From positions 1,066,658 to 1,130,657 of the forward strand of contig NZ_GL877879.1 in NCBI RefSeq assembly GCF_000194155.1: a stretch of 64,000 nt of DNA, given 5' to 3'. The translations under genes and the position numbers were made by a program. The stretch is from Saccharopolyspora spinosa NRRL 18395. GTDB taxonomy: Bacteria; Actinomycetota; Actinomycetes; Mycobacteriales; Pseudonocardiaceae. Of the stretch, positions 43,079 to 50,118 are shown piece after piece (the first letter of the stretch is position 1; every line of letters starts with the position of its first letter). Below the pieces are notes generated by a model. That model was not told the origin of the DNA. It ran no database searches and saw nothing but the letters and a program-made list of their open reading frames with translations.

Positions 43079-43978
43079 TCATTCGGTTGCAGACACCCAC
43101 TTCGCTTCGAGATCGCGCCACTGATTCATGGCCATGAAGTCAGTGAACGTGTCGAACGGCATGACGTCGTCGGCGACCGCGCGGTTCGTGGTCTCCTCCA
43201 CCAGCCGCTTCGCGTAGTGCTGTTGCATCGTGGCCTGCGCGAACAGCAGGCTCAGCGGGAACTCGACGAGCCGCGCACCGGCCCGTTCGTACTCGCTCCT
43301 GCGGGCCATGATCGATTTCTTGCTCTCCGAGGAGATCACCGCGAGCGGAACGCTGATGTGTCCGGCGCATTCGGCGATCTCGTCGAAACTGCGCGTTCCG
43401 TGCAGCAGGATGACGTCGGCGCCCTCCTGCTCGTAGGCGACAGCTCGGGCGATCGCGTCCTCCAGGCCCGACACAAGCAGCGCGTCGGTCCGCACGATGA
43501 TCGGCATGCTCGCGTCGGTCCGTGCAGTGACCGCGGCGTTGACCTTCTGGCGCATCTCGTCCACGTCGATGATGGATTTGCCCGACATCGATCCGCACCG
43601 CTTGGGGAATGTCTGGTCCTCGATTTGAATCGCCGCGGCGCCCATCTGCTCGAAAACCTCGACGGTCCGCATCACGTTGAGCACCCCGCCGTATCCGGTG
43701 TCGGCGTCGGCAATGACCGGGAGCGACGTGCTGGAAACGATACGCTCGGTCGCGTCGAATACCTCCCGCTGCGAGAGCAGCCCGATGTCGGGGTAGCCGT
43801 AGGTCGCCGCCACGCCGTACCCCGTGACCAGGAGGCTGCTGAACTCGGCTGACTCGGCGGCGCGCGCCGAGATGGCGTCATAGACACCGACCGCGGTGAA
43901 GGTAGGCCCCGTCAGCAGGTTCTGGAAATCCTGGCGCCGGCGTGGTGCGGCAGACGTTCGCGAATCGGTTTTTCGCAT
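43079..43978 (-). CDS. Isocitrate lyase/PEP mutase family protein
   Basis: A TIM-barrel lyase with VGVYDAISARAAE, SLPVIADADTGYGG (Mg-binding), IQIEDQTFPKRCGSMSG (the KRCG loop with the catalytic Cys) and PIIVRTDAL. Such proteins make or break C-C or C-P bonds of 2-oxo or dicarboxylic acids (oxaloacetase, 2-methylisocitrate lyase, phosphonopyruvate hydrolase). I choose ATG 43978 (MRKTDSR, GGAG upstream), 299 aa. A longer reading to 44095 would run through an operator palindrome. Confidence 0.82.
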   Translation of the reverse strand: MRKTDSRTSAAPRRRQDFQNLLTGPTFTAVGVYDAISARAAESAEFSSLLVTGYGVAATYGYPDIGLLSQREVFDATERIVSSTSLPVIADADTGYGGVLNVMRTVEVFEQMGAAAIQIEDQTFPKRCGSMSGKSIIDVDEMRQKVNAAVTARTDASMPIIVRTDALLVSGLEDAIARAVAYEQEGADVILLHGTRSFDEIAECAGHISVPLAVISSESKKSIMARRSEYERAGARLVEFPLSLLFAQATMQQHYAKRLVEETTNRAVADDVMPFDTFTDFMAMNQWRDLEAKWVSATE

Positions 43979-44067
43979 GTGCTCCAACCATTCATGAATG
44001 ACGAGGATGCACTGCCGGACAGCAGCACGAGATCGGCGTGGCACCGGGTCCTGCCACCCCGACCCAC

Positions 44068-44127
44068 TTAGATCGTTCAACAATCCTGCGGGCAACCAGA
44101 GATTAGAGGATCGTTGAACGATCCGTC
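44068..44127. promoter_or_regulatory. Two GntR-type operators before the PEP mutase-like operon
   Basis: GATCGTTCAACAATC (44071-44085) and GGATCGTTGAACGATCC (44108-44124, a perfect 17-base palindrome) are related inverted repeats 37 bases apart centre to centre. The same sequence recurs in front of the second GntR gene. Confidence 0.65.
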
Positions 44128-44179
44128 AAGGCATGGGAAACGAGTCGAGCGACCGTGACCGGGGTGCGTCCGACTAGGG

Positions 44180-44427
44180 GCAATACCGCGTTTCCGACAT
44201 CGAGCACACCCTGCGGTTTGCCAAGAACACCCTGGGTTGGACCGCCCCGGGAGTCCGGCTGCCCGAGCAGGCCGACCGCTGGACCTGGCTCATCGCCCAT
44301 GATCACCAGGCCACCAAACCCAGCAAGCCAGGCCCAGGACGCCCCCAAGGCAGCCGAACCGGCCCGGCCCCCGCCACCAAGCGATCAAGAAGACCCAGAA
44401 ACCAGCCAAGAAAACCGCAAAACCCTA
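44180..44427 (+). pseudogene. DDE transposase C-terminal remnant
   Basis: The frame reads VSDIEHTLRFAKNTLGWTAP, then RLPEQADRWTWLIAHD. After a jump it continues GPGRPQGSRTGPAPRHQAIK with a KKTQKPAKKTAKP tail and TAG. It is the end of a common actinobacterial IS4/IS701-like transposase, whose LRLARPL...DLRRPWEKP section is deleted and whose frame shifts near 44370. Confidence 0.6.
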
Positions 44428-44440
44428 GACAGCACAACAA

Positions 44441-44471
44441 AACAGGTCACCGAAACCCGGGGTGACCTGTT
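44441..44471. terminator. Stem-loop after transposase remnant
   Basis: AACAGGTCACC pairs perfectly (11 bp) with GGTGACCTGTT around the nine-base loop GAAACCCGG. It probably ended the transposase transcript and may now also insulate the GntR gene. Confidence 0.6.
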
Positions 44472-44592
44472 CGGCACGCCCACCTTAAAACGCAAGCCAA
44501 GTAAGCGGTATTGCGACTATTTAGGGGCAGTGCGAGGGACCGGCTCAAGTTCCACTACCCGCTCCGCCACACCGGCCACTTCACAACAGTCG

Positions 44593-45294
44593 CTAGAGCC
44601 TCGAGTAGGCGTCCAGGACATGTTGCATGGTCTTTTCCAGGTACGACGTGAGCTGCTCGGCCGCCGGCCTGAACTCGCCCGCTTCGGCCAGCCGCACGAT
44701 CGCGGCGTTCTGTTCCACGTACGGCTCATGGAACTCGCGCAGCGAACCCACGTGGTGAAAGACCAAGCGCATCTCGGCGAGCAGCAAGCTCATGTACTCG
44801 TTGATCCGGGCACTGCCGGCCATCGCCGCGATGGCCCCATGGAAATGCTGATTGGCGTCGGACAATCCGGGCCAGTCGCCTCGGGCGACGGCGTTCTTCC
44901 CCTCGGTGACCGCTTCCCGGAGCGGGTGCACCAGAGTCTCGCGCAGCGTCGGATCGCCGCCGGTTCGGTCGATCGCTTGCCCGCCGGCGAGCAGCGACGC
45001 GGGTTCGATCACCAGCCGAGCCCGGTAGAGATCGCGGACGTCCTCGGTGTCGGGCACCCGCACCGAGACACCACGGTTCGGCTCCCGGATCAACAGCCGC
45101 TCCGTGATGAGCTGGGAAAGCGCTTCGCGGAGCGTATTGCGCGACACGCGCAGCGCATCGACGAGGACCGGCTCGCGAAGCCGCATTCCGGGGGTGAGCC
45201 GGCCATCAGCCACCTCACTGCGCACGGCGTTCGCGACGCGCTCGGCCGTGGACTGGACGAACTTCGGGGCGAGCCGGGCAGCAAGCGCCTTCAT
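44593..45294 (-). CDS. FCD-type GntR transcription regulator
   Basis: The winged helix-turn-helix QSTAERVANAVRSEVADGRL with LRVSRNTLREALSQLITERL is followed by an FCD domain (DANQHFHGAIAAMAGSARIN; FHHVGSLREFHEPYVEQNAA). From ATG 45294, with GGAGG close before it, it has 233 aa; GTG 45357 is an alternative start. It lies next to the PEP mutase/TauD/hydrolase unit. Three copies of a GATCGTTGAACGATC-like palindrome flank it, one in front of its own gene, so it probably represses both itself and that unit. Confidence 0.85.
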   Translation of the reverse strand: MKALAARLAPKFVQSTAERVANAVRSEVADGRLTPGMRLREPVLVDALRVSRNTLREALSQLITERLLIREPNRGVSVRVPDTEDVRDLYRARLVIEPASLLAGGQAIDRTGGDPTLRETLVHPLREAVTEGKNAVARGDWPGLSDANQHFHGAIAAMAGSARINEYMSLLLAEMRLVFHHVGSLREFHEPYVEQNAAIVRLAEAGEFRPAAEQLTSYLEKTMQHVLDAYSRL

Positions 45295-45386
45295 GGCCTC
45301 CTGCTCGACACCCGCCCCGATCTCCGGACGCGCAGCGGCCGAGGCTGGTCGAATCACGAGAAAATGATACCGGAAGGCCCTATTGC

Positions 45387-45406
45387 TAAATTGTTGAACG
45401 ATCCTT
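45387..45406. promoter_or_regulatory. GntR-type operator shared by regulator and pxpA stub
   Basis: ATTGTTGAACGATCC (45390-45404) matches the palindrome at 44108-44124 except in one arm. It sits between the leftward regulator and the rightward pxpA start. Confidence 0.6.
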
Positions 45407-45417
45407 GGCTTGCTTGA

Positions 45418-45624
45418 GTGACTCTCACCCTGGACCTCAACTCTGATCTCGGCGAGTCGTTCGGACGCTGGTCCCTCGGCGACGACGTGACCATGCTCGG
45501 CCTGGTGACCAGCGCGAACGTCGCGTGTGGCTTCCACGCCGGAGAGCCGACGACGTTGCACCGGACCAAGGCGGACGCCGCGGCGAAGGGCGTCGCCGTC
45601 GGGACGCAGGTGGAGTACCGGTAG
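45418..45624 (+). pseudogene. pxpA: 5-oxoprolinase subunit A (LamB/YcsF), truncated by an insertion
   Basis: The GTG-initiated frame reads TLDLNSDLGESFGRW and TSANVACGFHAGEPTTLHRT, the unmistakable N-terminus of PxpA. It stops after 68 residues instead of about 250. From about 45609 the DNA is that of an IS5-type transposase in the opposite direction. The other Pxp subunits are not present. Its position beside the GntR operator suggests that it once belonged to that regulon. Confidence 0.85.
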
Positions 45625-46010
45625 TTCTTCGACGGCGCGGCCAACCGGTGGTCCCGAGCCGGAACCAGGGTGCCGTCCACGATCGCCACCGCATTGGTCC
45701 GGCGTTTGCGCACTAGCGTCAGCAGCGGTCCGACTGTGTCGATCACCCGGTTCGCCGCCGAGTGCGATACCCCGAACAGCGGCCCAATCTGCCGCATCGT
45801 CAGGTTCGTCCGCCAATACGTCGCGACCAGCAGCACCCGGTCAGCCAGCGGTAACGCCCACTTCCGACCCGGACGTCCGTCCGCGATCTCCTCGCCACCG
45901 CTGAGCCACCACCCGGACTAGCTTGCGGAACTGGCCCGGCTCCAACCCGGTCAACGGCGCGATCCACTCCGCCCCCGACGCTGTGATCACCTGCACCACA
46001 AGACATGATC
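45609..46010 (-). pseudogene. IS5-family transposase N-terminal part, frameshifted
   Basis: The minus strand encodes VITASGAEWIAPLTGLEPGQ, then after a frame jump near 45900 LLVATYWRTNLTMRQIGPLF, GVSHSAANRVIDTVGPLL, AVAIVDGTLVPARDHRLAAP and SKNYRYST. That is the helix-turn-helix and first catalytic Asp of an IS5-group transposase. The rest is missing, being joined directly to pxpA. Confidence 0.78.
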
Positions 46011-46137
46011 AACTACCCAACCACCACAGCCCGGACCACGCGGGTCGGCTGCCTTCCCGCGGCCGCCGCCGGGCAGGCGGCCACTTCCGTTGGGCTGGAT
46101 CGCGTCGTTGAGCTCGGAGGGTGTGAGGGGAACAGCT

Positions 46138-46701
46138 CTACGCTGGGGGTGCCGACAGTGAGGTGATGAACTGCTCGGCCGCAGCGTCGACATCGGCGGT
46201 CGGGGTCAGCAACCGCTGCAGCAGCAGTCCTCGCAAACAGCCGATGGCGAGGACGCTTCGCTGCTTCGCGTCCGTGGCCGTGGACCCGTCGCGAAGAGCT
46301 GCTGCTTCGAGGAGGTGTGCCAGGTCGTCGATGTCGGCGACGAACTCCCGAAATGCGTCGGGTTCGTAGACCGCGAGCCCGGCCAGGCGGAAAAAGGCAC
46401 GGGTCCGGTCTTCGTGCACGGGGTTCGCGTAGAAGTCCCAGATGGCCCTGCACAGGGTTGCGAAACCGAGTTCGTTGCCGGTCGCGGAGATGACGCGGTT
46501 GTCGCGGCGGCGTGCTTCCGAAAGCACGGCACCCAGCAGACCCGGTCGTGAGCCGAAGTGGTAGGTCAGCAGCGTGTGGTGCACACCGAGCCGCTCCGCC
46601 ACTTGACGCATCGACAGGTGGGGCCCGGGACCGCCCTCGCCGAACTCGTCGAACAAAGCCTGTAACAGGCGCTCGCGCCCCTGTCCGACTGGCGACCGCA
46701 C
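46138..46701 (-). CDS. TetR-family transcription regulator
   Basis: A 187-aa TetR-type protein. The helix-turn-helix lies in LSMRQVAERLGVHHTLLTYH with FGSRPGLLGAVL. The C-terminal ligand domain has an all-helical pattern. The start is GTG 46701, with GGAGG four bases before; longer frames run into the divergent gene. Two related inverted repeats lie in the 96-base gap to the divergent amidohydrolase gene, so it likely represses itself and that pair. Confidence 0.85.
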   Translation of the reverse strand: MRSPVGQGRERLLQALFDEFGEGGPGPHLSMRQVAERLGVHHTLLTYHFGSRPGLLGAVLSEARRRDNRVISATGNELGFATLCRAIWDFYANPVHEDRTRAFFRLAGLAVYEPDAFREFVADIDDLAHLLEAAALRDGSTATDAKQRSVLAIGCLRGLLLQRLLTPTADVDAAAEQFITSLSAPPA

Positions 46702-46718
46702 GCTGCCTCCCTTGACGA

Positions 46719-46768
46719 GTTCACCACTGGTGAGTAGCTTACAGCGCACCAAATTCACCAGTGTTGAG
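46719..46768. promoter_or_regulatory. TetR operator pair
   Basis: TCACCACTGGTGA (46721-46733) is a perfect palindrome around a central C. TCACCAGTGTTGA (46755-46767) is an imperfect second copy, 34 bases further. Both lie between the divergent TetR and amidohydrolase genes. Confidence 0.6.
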
Positions 46769-46797
46769 GACATGGACCGGAGTGCTCGGGAGGTGCT

Positions 46798-48024
46798 TTG
46801 AGCGACGTGTGGTTCGCTGGCGGCGTGGTCGCGGACGGCTCCGGCACCGGCCCGGCCGCGGTCGATGTGCGCGTGACGGACGGCACCATCACCGCGATCG
46901 GGCAGGCACCGGCGGGCACGACGGCAGTCGACCTCGGCGGCATGCTCCTGACCCCGGGCCTCATCGACGCCCACGTCCACCTGGGCCTCTCAAGTCCGAT
47001 CCGGGCCCAGTTCGGGTTCCGGCTCTCGGCTGCCGAACTCGCTGCCGACATCTTCGCTACCGCGGGCCACGCCCTCGACGCGGGCTTCACCACGGTGCGC
47101 GATACCGGCGGCATCGATGGCGGAGTCGTCGACGTCATCGCGAGCGGCAAGGTGCGGGGTCCGCGTGTCCTGTCGTGCGGTCCGGTGCAGTGCCAGACCG
47201 GCGGGCACGGCTACTACGGGGCCCCGTGGGAACCGACCGAGCTGTGGGACAGGCACCACATCCCCGGACTCTGTGCCTTGTCGTTGATGGCTGGCAATGC
47301 CGATGAGCTACGGCGCAACGTACGCGAGTCGTTCAGCCGTGGCGCGACGTTCCTGAAGCTGTGCGTCACAGGAGGTGTCGTCGGGGGGCACGACCGCCTC
47401 GCCGACACGCAGTTCACGGTCGAAGAGATAGCCGTGGCGGTGGAAGAAGCGGCAGCGCGTGACACCTACGTCACGGTCCACGCGCACAACAACGCGGGCA
47501 TTCGCAACGCAGTACGGGCCGGCGTCCGCTGTGTGGAGCACGGCACCGATATCGACGAGTCGACGGCCCGATCGATGCGGGAGCACGACGTGGCGCTGGT
47601 TCCCACCTTCGCCGTGATCGAGCAGCTCATGGACACCGGGAACATGGACCTGGACTCTTCGACGCGGGACCGCGTCACCGGAACCCGCCAGCGCATGGCC
47701 TCAGCGCTCGAGAACGCTCGCGCAGCGGGTCTGAGAATCGGCCTGGGCTCGGACCTCATCGGGCCGCACCAGCAGCGCCGGGGCGAAGAACTGCGCCTGC
47801 GCGCCGAGCTGGAGTCACCCATGCAAGCGCTCGTGTCAGCCACCAGCGTCAACGCTGACATCCTCGGTCTGAGTGAGACCGTCGGGGTGATCCGCGTCGG
47901 GATGCGGGCCGACATGGTCGCCTGGCAACGAAACCCGCTCCACGACGCAGCGGTTTTCGCCGACCCGGACATGGCCGTTCTCGTCGTGAAGGACGGCCGG
48001 ATCGTGAAAGGGAAGGCCCGATGA
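46798..48024 (+). CDS. Metal-dependent amidohydrolase, imidazolonepropionase-like
   Basis: A 408-aa amidohydrolase starting at TTG with GGGAGG five bases before it. Metal ligands are LIDAHVHLGL (His59, His61), a lysine in ATFLKLCVTGG that is probably carboxylated, His in TVHAHNNAG, His in CVEHGTDIDE, and Asp in GLGSDLIGP. The family includes Xaa-Pro dipeptidases and ochratoxin-type hydrolases, so cyclic amides or N-acyl amino acids are possible substrates. The following esterase gene overlaps by ATGA. Confidence 0.87.
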   Translation: MSDVWFAGGVVADGSGTGPAAVDVRVTDGTITAIGQAPAGTTAVDLGGMLLTPGLIDAHVHLGLSSPIRAQFGFRLSAAELAADIFATAGHALDAGFTTVRDTGGIDGGVVDVIASGKVRGPRVLSCGPVQCQTGGHGYYGAPWEPTELWDRHHIPGLCALSLMAGNADELRRNVRESFSRGATFLKLCVTGGVVGGHDRLADTQFTVEEIAVAVEEAAARDTYVTVHAHNNAGIRNAVRAGVRCVEHGTDIDESTARSMREHDVALVPTFAVIEQLMDTGNMDLDSSTRDRVTGTRQRMASALENARAAGLRIGLGSDLIGPHQQRRGEELRLRAELESPMQALVSATSVNADILGLSETVGVIRVGMRADMVAWQRNPLHDAAVFADPDMAVLVVKDGRIVKGKAR

Positions 48025-48890
48025 GCGGAATGCTGCACGGCTGCTTTGCGGACACAGAGTACCTCGAGGTCACGGCGCAGTCGGGACACCGCTACGGCGT
48101 CTGGGTGAGCACACCCCCCGGCTATGCGGATTCAGCGGACTCGCTACCGCTGATCTACGTGATGGACGGCAACTGGGCCGTCGGCCTCACCGCACCCCTC
48201 ATCGTCACCCCGGCCGATCCGTACCTGAGGATCGCTCCGTACATCCAAGTCAGCGTCGGTTACGCCGGTGAGGAGGCCGCGGACTGGGCACGGCTACGCA
48301 ACCGCGATCTCGTCCCGCCGGGGGAACCCGTCAGCGACGAGGTGGTGGCCACCCTCGCGGCGGCTCGCGACGCGGGTGCGATGACTCAGGAGTATTTGGA
48401 CGCCTACCTCTTGGAGCTGGCGGACACCCATGCGGACGTTTTCCTCGGCTTTCTGACCGATGAACTCCACCCTCGCTTGCAGGCGCGGCTTCGTGTCAGC
48501 GAGTCCGGGCACGGCCTCTTCGGCTACTCCTATGGAGGTCTTTTCGCCCTCTACGCGTGGCTGCGTGAAGCGGCTCCGTTCGCGTCCTTCGGCGCGGGTA
48601 GTCCCGGTGTCACGGGTGCGGGCAGCCAAGTCTTCAACCTGGTGGGCTCCGTCCCAGCGCGCAGCGAAGGCAGGACCGCCGCACAGCTGCACGTCACGCT
48701 GAACGAAGCCGAACTGGTGGGAGCCATTCCGCTCTACCGCGAAGCATCACGCAACGTTCTCGCGCTCCTGGAGCAGTTGCACGACAAAGGACGGTCGCAG
48801 GATGTGTCGAGCAAGTTGTTGCAGGAGACGCACCTCACCGGTCTGCAGGCGTCGTTCCTGAGCTACTTGAAGAAATGCCATACGGGGTGA
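48021..48890 (+). CDS. Esterase D-family alpha/beta hydrolase
   Basis: A 289-aa member of the putative esterase (Fes/IroE, PF00756) group. PPGYADSADSLPLIYVMDGN is the family start, the elbow is FGYSYGGLFALYAW, and His is in LQETHLTGLQASFL. No signal peptide is seen, so it is probably cytoplasmic. Co-transcription with the amidohydrolase and joint TetR control suggest that the pair removes an ester and then an amide from one compound (inference). Confidence 0.83.
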   Translation: MSGMLHGCFADTEYLEVTAQSGHRYGVWVSTPPGYADSADSLPLIYVMDGNWAVGLTAPLIVTPADPYLRIAPYIQVSVGYAGEEAADWARLRNRDLVPPGEPVSDEVVATLAAARDAGAMTQEYLDAYLLELADTHADVFLGFLTDELHPRLQARLRVSESGHGLFGYSYGGLFALYAWLREAAPFASFGAGSPGVTGAGSQVFNLVGSVPARSEGRTAAQLHVTLNEAELVGAIPLYREASRNVLALLEQLHDKGRSQDVSSKLLQETHLTGLQASFLSYLKKCHTG

Positions 48891-49018
48891 AGGAAGCCAC
48901 CTCGCAGCGGAGCAATGCTTAGACCTGCGGGTTGACCGGCGAGGGGCGTACCTTCCCGGTGATCAAGTAGAGGTCTCAAACAGGCCGGCGCTGCAACGCT
49001 GGCGGGGAAAGCACGCCC

Positions 49019-49198
49019 ATGCTTACCGTAGTGCCCGAGCCGGCATCCGGCGACGACCGTCGGGCGACCGGTTCGTCTGTTCCGTCGTTGATCGATGAGA
49101 TTGTCCGGGAAGGCGCTCGCCGGATGCTGGTAGAGGCCCTGAAAGCCGAGGGCGACGCTTACGTTGCGGCGTTCGCCGACAGCCCACACGCCGTGTGA
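49019..49198 (+). pseudogene. IS256-family transposase N-terminal stub
   Basis: MLTVVPEPASGDDRRATGSS, then SLIDEIVREGARRMLVEALK and AEGDAYVAAFAD match the first 55 residues of IS256-type transposases (LL(D/E)xxVRxGARRMLxxALEAEVxxYI). TGA follows and no catalytic part is present. Confidence 0.75.
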
Positions 49199-49258
49199 AG
49201 ATCAGATAAACCAGACGCAGGGACACGGTTTTCGATCACGCCCTGCCCGGCGAGCGCA

Positions 49259-49816
49259 GCGATAGTCGCAGGAGCATGCGACTTCTTCCACGTGGACTGC
49301 ACGGTCACCCTCAAACGGGTCTACGCGTTCTTCGTACTGGAAGTCGGCAGCTGGCGCGTGCACCTGATAGGCACGACCACGAACCCGGACGGGGCGTGGA
49401 CCACTCAGCAGGCCCGCAACCTGCTGATGGACCTCGGCGATGGCATCACCGAATTCCGGTCCCTCCTGCGAGATCGGGCCGGCCAGTTCACCACGTCGTT
49501 CGAAGCGGTCCTCGCCGATGCAAGCATCCGCGTAGTCAAGACTCCCCCGCGCTGCCCGCGGACGAACTGTTTTCCTGAACGGTTCGTGCGCACCGTCCGA
49601 CCCGAACTCACCGACCGCCTGTTGATCTTCGGCGAACGGCACCTACGCGCGGCGCTTACGGAGTACATCCGACACTACAACGGCCGCCGACCGCACCGTG
49701 CCCACGAGCTTCGGCCACCACGGCCGGATTACCCCGTTGCAGACCTCGGTAGTGAGCGGATCAAACGTCGACCGGTGCTTGGCGGCTTGATCAACGAGTA
49801 TGAGCGCATAGCTTAA
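49259..49816 (+). pseudogene. rve-type transposase, C-terminal catalytic part
   Basis: The frame holds the DDE core: CDFFHVDCTVTLKRVYAFFV (first Asp), RDRAGQFTTSFEAVL (second Asp), TPPRCPRTNCFPERFVRTVR (Glu). It ends with EYIRHYNGRRPHRAHELRPP and LGGLINEYERIA, then a stop. The N-terminal 200 residues are missing, and no start with a ribosome site exists. A fragment resembling the lost N-terminus lies 10 kb to the left at 39469-39660. Confidence 0.8.
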
Positions 49817-50072
49817 CGTCGCAGATCAGGCATGAGGAGCCGATTTCTGGAACCCCACAGGGCGACCATCGCCGCCACAGCGGCCTGCTCCGCCGACACC
49901 CGCGGTCCCGCCTGCTTGACGTTCCTCAGTGGACTCATAGCATCCGATGTCATCACTCACAGTGCCCATCCCGCCGGACCTCAGCCCGGCGCGTCAGGCG
50001 CTTCGGCTTGGCGGACACCGTCTCGTACCAGGGCGGATGGGTTATCGGCAAGGGCAGCGCTGCGCAATTAGC
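49817..50072. other. Gene-free stretch at the left edge of the RiPP block
   Basis: No supported gene. A 41-codon leftward frame (49813-49938) containing AGPRVSAEQAAVAAMVALWG might be another transposase scrap, but it is too short to assign. Confidence 0.3.
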
Positions 50073-50093
50073 GCCCCGAAAGGTCTCCGGGGC
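50073..50093 (-). terminator. Stem-loop behind the RiPP operon
   Basis: GCCCCG and CGGGGC pair around a nine-base loop, 26 bases past the stop of the TIR-NB-ARC-TPR gene. Confidence 0.45.
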
Positions 50094-50118
50094 ACAGCGA
50101 GCATCAGGAGGAACATGG

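Noticed and set aside
44155..45417. A 420-codon rightward frame through the GntR gene
   Set aside because: It is antisense to a clear winged-helix/FCD protein; its first third only covers a transposase remnant read in the wrong frame.
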